From contig SFEG01000001.1 of the NCBI GenBank assembly GCA_004558025.1, forward strand, positions 62,001-126,000: a stretch of 64,000 nt of DNA, written 5' to 3'. Of this stretch, positions 61,243 through 64,000 are shown piece after piece; the stretch's first letter is position 1, and each line of letters starts with the position of its first letter. This DNA comes from Clostridiales bacterium (lineage in GTDB: Bacteria > Bacillota > Clostridia > Oscillospirales > Oscillospiraceae). The notes under the pieces were generated by a model. It did not search any database. It worked only from the letters and a program-made list of their open reading frames with translations, and had not been told where the DNA came from. Position numbers and translations under genes: made by a program.

Positions 61243-62025
61243 CTACTCTACTATTCTGTCCAAAATTTCTCCGACGTCGCCGCCGACAAACAAGAGCGTA
61301 TAGTCACTCTCCTCGCCCGTAAGCTCAACGCTGCCCATGCTGCACAGCTCCAAAATAGAGATGAACGTTGCAACGATCTCCGAGCGGCTGCGGCACTCTG
61401 AATAAAGCTCCGAGAGCTTTGCAGGGCCTGCTTGCAGCCTGTCTATAAGCTCACGGCTTTTCGTCCGAACCTCGTACACGATGCGCGAGGGCGCGAGACG
61501 GTGCGCAAACTCGGGCTCCGCCGGCTTTCCGCCGCGCGTTATGACTGTGTACAGCGCGCGGAACAGATCTGCCGGCTCGTGGCGATACTCATACTCGCGC
61601 TTTATATCCGGCAGCGGCTCGGGAAGCCTCGCGTAGTACAAAAGCCCCTTTTCCGAGGCTTTTTTAAGCTCCGGAGTTATTTTCTGCACAGCCGCGTAAA
61701 TATCCTTGCATTTGAGCTGCTCAAGAGAGGTCATGAGCTCTTCAAGCTCGCTGACCTCTTCCTCCCCGGCAAGAAGTGTTCTGGTCTTGATATACAGCAG
61801 GTGCGAAGCCATCTGCACGAACTCGCTCGTTATCTCAAGATCCATTTTCTCCATCTGCTCGAGGTATTCAAGGTACTGATCGAGTATCTCGGATATTTTT
61901 ATATCGCGTATCTCTATTTTATTTTTCGACAGCAGCATGAGGATAAGGCTGAGCGGACCGTCGAAGTCCTGAAGCTCATTTTTATCCTTGACCACGCTGT
62001 CAAGATGAAAAGTCGGATTATCCAT
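61243..62025 (-). CDS. scpA: Segregation and condensation protein A
   Basis: ScpA is the kleisin bridging the SMC heads. The 260-residue product has the N-terminal FDGPLSLILMLLSKNKIEIRDIKISEILDQYLEYL in parts, MASHLLYIKTRTLL, and the C-terminal winged-helix ending LFVGGDVGEIL. ATG 62025 lies just after the M50 stop with no obvious ribosome site, so translation probably depends on the upstream gene. Confidence 0.95.
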   Translation of the reverse strand: MDNPTFHLDSVVKDKNELQDFDGPLSLILMLLSKNKIEIRDIKISEILDQYLEYLEQMEKMDLEITSEFVQMASHLLYIKTRTLLAGEEEVSELEELMTSLEQLKCKDIYAAVQKITPELKKASEKGLLYYARLPEPLPDIKREYEYRHEPADLFRALYTVITRGGKPAEPEFAHRLAPSRIVYEVRTKSRELIDRLQAGPAKLSELYSECRSRSEIVATFISILELCSMGSVELTGEESDYTLLFVGGDVGEILDRIVE

Positions 62026-62027
62026 TG

Positions 62028-62720
62028 TCAATAAAACAGTATGCTCGAGAGGTCATAGCCCCATTCGGCAAACGCAAAAAGAAATTTGAACGCCGCCCCG
62101 GTGACCGTCTGAAGCGGATCAGCGAGAACATCGGTGGCTATAAGAACGAGCAGAAGCAGCATTCCGTAGCGCTCATAGCGCATGAGCTTTAAATATGCCT
62201 CGTCACTCATGAGCGAAAACAGCACCTTTGAGCCGTCCAGCGGCGGTACGGGAATAATGTTGAATACGGCGAGAGCCATGCTCAAATAGGCCGTTAAGTA
62301 GACCATATCGAGCACATCGCCCCAAAATTTGCTGCCCGAAAGCGTGCACGGCAGAAAAATGATACCATAAATAAACAGCACAACGCAGCAGATAAGTACA
62401 TTCGATACCGGCCCCGCGAGCGCGGTTATGGCCATATCGCGCTTGGGGTGCTTAAAGTTGCGCATATCGACCGGCACTGGCTTTGCCCAGCCGAATTTGA
62501 ATGCGACCATCATTATGAGGCCGACGATGTCGATATGCTTAATTGGGTTTAGCGTGAGCCTGCCCATGTTTTTCGCGGTATTGTCGCCAAGCTTATAGGC
62601 GACATAGCCGTGACTTAGCTCGTGCAGCGTTATGCACACGAGCGCCGGCACGACGGACATGAGCATGCTCGTGAGCACCGACCAGTCGAGGTTTCGCATT
62701 ACATCTCCAAATGAATTCAT
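62028..62720 (-). CDS. Site-2-protease-like metallopeptidase (M50 family, YwhC-like)
   Basis: A 230-residue membrane zinc protease. HELSH (33-37) is the zinc site; NIIPVPPLDGSKVL gives the third ligand Asp and the NPDG-like motif. About six membrane helices are visible, and the family is close to YwhC/Rip-type intramembrane proteases. No PDZ domain is present. The ATG at 62699 (residue 8) has GGAG five bases ahead and may be the true start; the first ATG has a weak site. Substrate unknown. Confidence 0.9.
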   Translation of the reverse strand: MNSFGDVMRNLDWSVLTSMLMSVVPALVCITLHELSHGYVAYKLGDNTAKNMGRLTLNPIKHIDIVGLIMMVAFKFGWAKPVPVDMRNFKHPKRDMAITALAGPVSNVLICCVVLFIYGIIFLPCTLSGSKFWGDVLDMVYLTAYLSMALAVFNIIPVPPLDGSKVLFSLMSDEAYLKLMRYERYGMLLLLVLIATDVLADPLQTVTGAAFKFLFAFAEWGYDLSSILFY

Positions 62721-62731
62721 AGTGCACTATC

Positions 62732-63322
<591 letters not shown>

Positions 63323-63329
63323 AGTCCAC

Positions 63330-64000
63330 CTACTGTCTTATTCCCGGGCGGGACTTCTTACCCGAAACTTGCATGATGACCTCGGGCTTGTTCTCCGCGT
63401 CCTTATGAGCGAGCGCCGTTTCGAGCACCTTATCGACCTTATCGGCAAGCACGAAGTTGAGCGCCTTGCGCACGGTCGGGTCGATCTCGTCAAGATCGGG
63501 CTCGTTATCGGCAGGGATTATTACAGTACTGACGCCGTTTCGCATGGCAGCCATCGTCTTTTCCTTGAGGCCGCCTATGGGCATGACCCTGCCGCGCAGG
63601 CTGATCTCGCCCGTCATTGCGATATCGCGGCGCACGGGCGTGCCGGTCAGCGCCGAGACGATAGCCGTGCACACGGTGACGCCTGCGGACGGCCCGTCCT
63701 TGGGTATCGCACCCTCCGGGAAGTGGATGTGTATATCCTTTGTATTGTAAAAATCAGCGTCGATGCCGAGCTTATTGGCTCTGCTTCTTATGCATGTCAT
63801 CGCCGCATGGCAGGACTCCTGCATCACCTTGCCGAGGTTGCCGGTGAGCTCGAGCTTTCCGCTGCCGTCGACGACGGCAACCTCAACGTCAAGAACCTCG
63901 CCCCCGACGCTTGTCCACGCAAGGCCGCGCACAAGACCGACCTCGTCGTTCATTCTGCGCTGCTCGGGCTTGAATTTAGGCGAGCCGAGATACGGCTGCA
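63330..64000 (-). CDS. lon: ATP-dependent protease Lon, C-terminal part (5' end outside window)
   Basis: The frame is open to base 64000; only the last 223 residues are in the window. The proteolytic domain is complete: GLAWTSVGGEVLDVE start, the Ser in KDGPSAGV (nucleophile) and the Lys in GGLKEKTMAA (catalytic dyad). The segment YLGSPKF at the upstream end is the usual linker before the protease domain. Ending KKSRPGIRQ is a short tail. Stop lies 8 bp before ysxC. The ATPase domain is not visible. Confidence 0.95.
   Translation of the reverse strand, partial: QPYLGSPKFKPEQRRMNDEVGLVRGLAWTSVGGEVLDVEVAVVDGSGKLELTGNLGKVMQESCHAAMTCIRSRANKLGIDADFYNTKDIHIHFPEGAIPKDGPSAGVTVCTAIVSALTGTPVRRDIAMTGEISLRGRVMPIGGLKEKTMAAMRNGVSTVIIPADNEPDLDEIDPTVRKALNFVLADKVDKVLETALAHKDAENKPEVIMQVSGKKSRPGIRQ

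Overview
The window looks like a chromosomal core segment from an endospore-forming member of the Bacillota, class Clostridia, most likely an Oscillospirales (Ruminococcaceae/Oscillospiraceae) relative. This assignment is inferred. It rests on roughly 50% GC, the complete spoIIIA operon, CotJ, YunB, GerW and SipL-like spore genes, RNase J, a PPi-type phosphofructokinase, an IspH-S1 fusion, and gene orders shared with Bacillus and Clostridium. No prophage, insertion sequence, CRISPR array, tRNA or rRNA gene was seen.

Layout. From 1 to 6.1 kb, transcription is mixed: the end of a Xer-type recombinase, then fba plus a degenerate P-type ATPase (minus strand), divergent from a PPi-type pfk and a dicarboxylate/amino-acid symporter (plus strand). 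From 6.1 kb to the end, every protein gene is on the minus strand; only rnpB (12.7-13.0 kb) is on plus. Successive minus-strand units are: cotJ (6.1-7.2 kb); murD/YnbB-like/yunB/ligA (7.3-12.6 kb); rpe/recR and rnj/dipeptidase/ArsC-like (13-17.4 kb); a tyrosine T-box unit with a C_GCAxxG_C_C protein, tyrS and ybaK (17.6-20 kb); the long spore, isoprenoid and recombination cluster sipL-spoIIIAA-AH, asp23-nusB-xseAB-ispA, and dxs-tlyA-nadK-argR-recN (20-35 kb); yicC-remA-gmk-rpoZ-priA-def-fmt-rsmB-rlmN-stp-prkC-rsgA (35-46.7 kb); cdaA-cdaR-rseC (46.7-49.3 kb); DUF3343-cysteine desulfurase; carD-ispD-ispF; rpiR-flavoprotein-cmk-ispH/S1; and lon-ysxC-M50-scpA-scpB-DUF2953-gerW-dacF-rluB (57.7-64 kb).

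How the genes work together. The forespore-mother cell channel (SpoIIIA), coat and inner coat (SipL, CotJ) and accessory spore proteins (YunB, GerW, DacF) form one theme. The MEP isoprenoid pathway is scattered over three loci (dxs/ispA, ispD/ispF, ispH). Signalling by Ser/Thr kinase-phosphatase (PrkC/Stp) and by c-di-AMP (CdaA/CdaR) is present, along with translation, ribosome and RNA-processing genes.

Most notable points. (1) A 545-residue P-type ATPase homologue lacks the CPx, DKTGT, TGD and GDGxND signatures, has a collapsed actuator domain, and lies in an operon with fba. (2) The fba and pfk promoters overlap face to face. (3) CotJA and CotJB are fused. (4) A tyrosine T-box controls a cysteine-rich C_GCAxxG_C_C protein ahead of tyrS. 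(5) A 50-codon membrane-protein gene, too short for routine calling, starts inside the U-tract of the rsgA terminator and precedes sipL. (6) Structured leaders or hairpins lie at rpe, cdaA and dacF. I did not find a clearly new multi-gene system; the pseudo-ATPase is the best candidate for undescribed biology.
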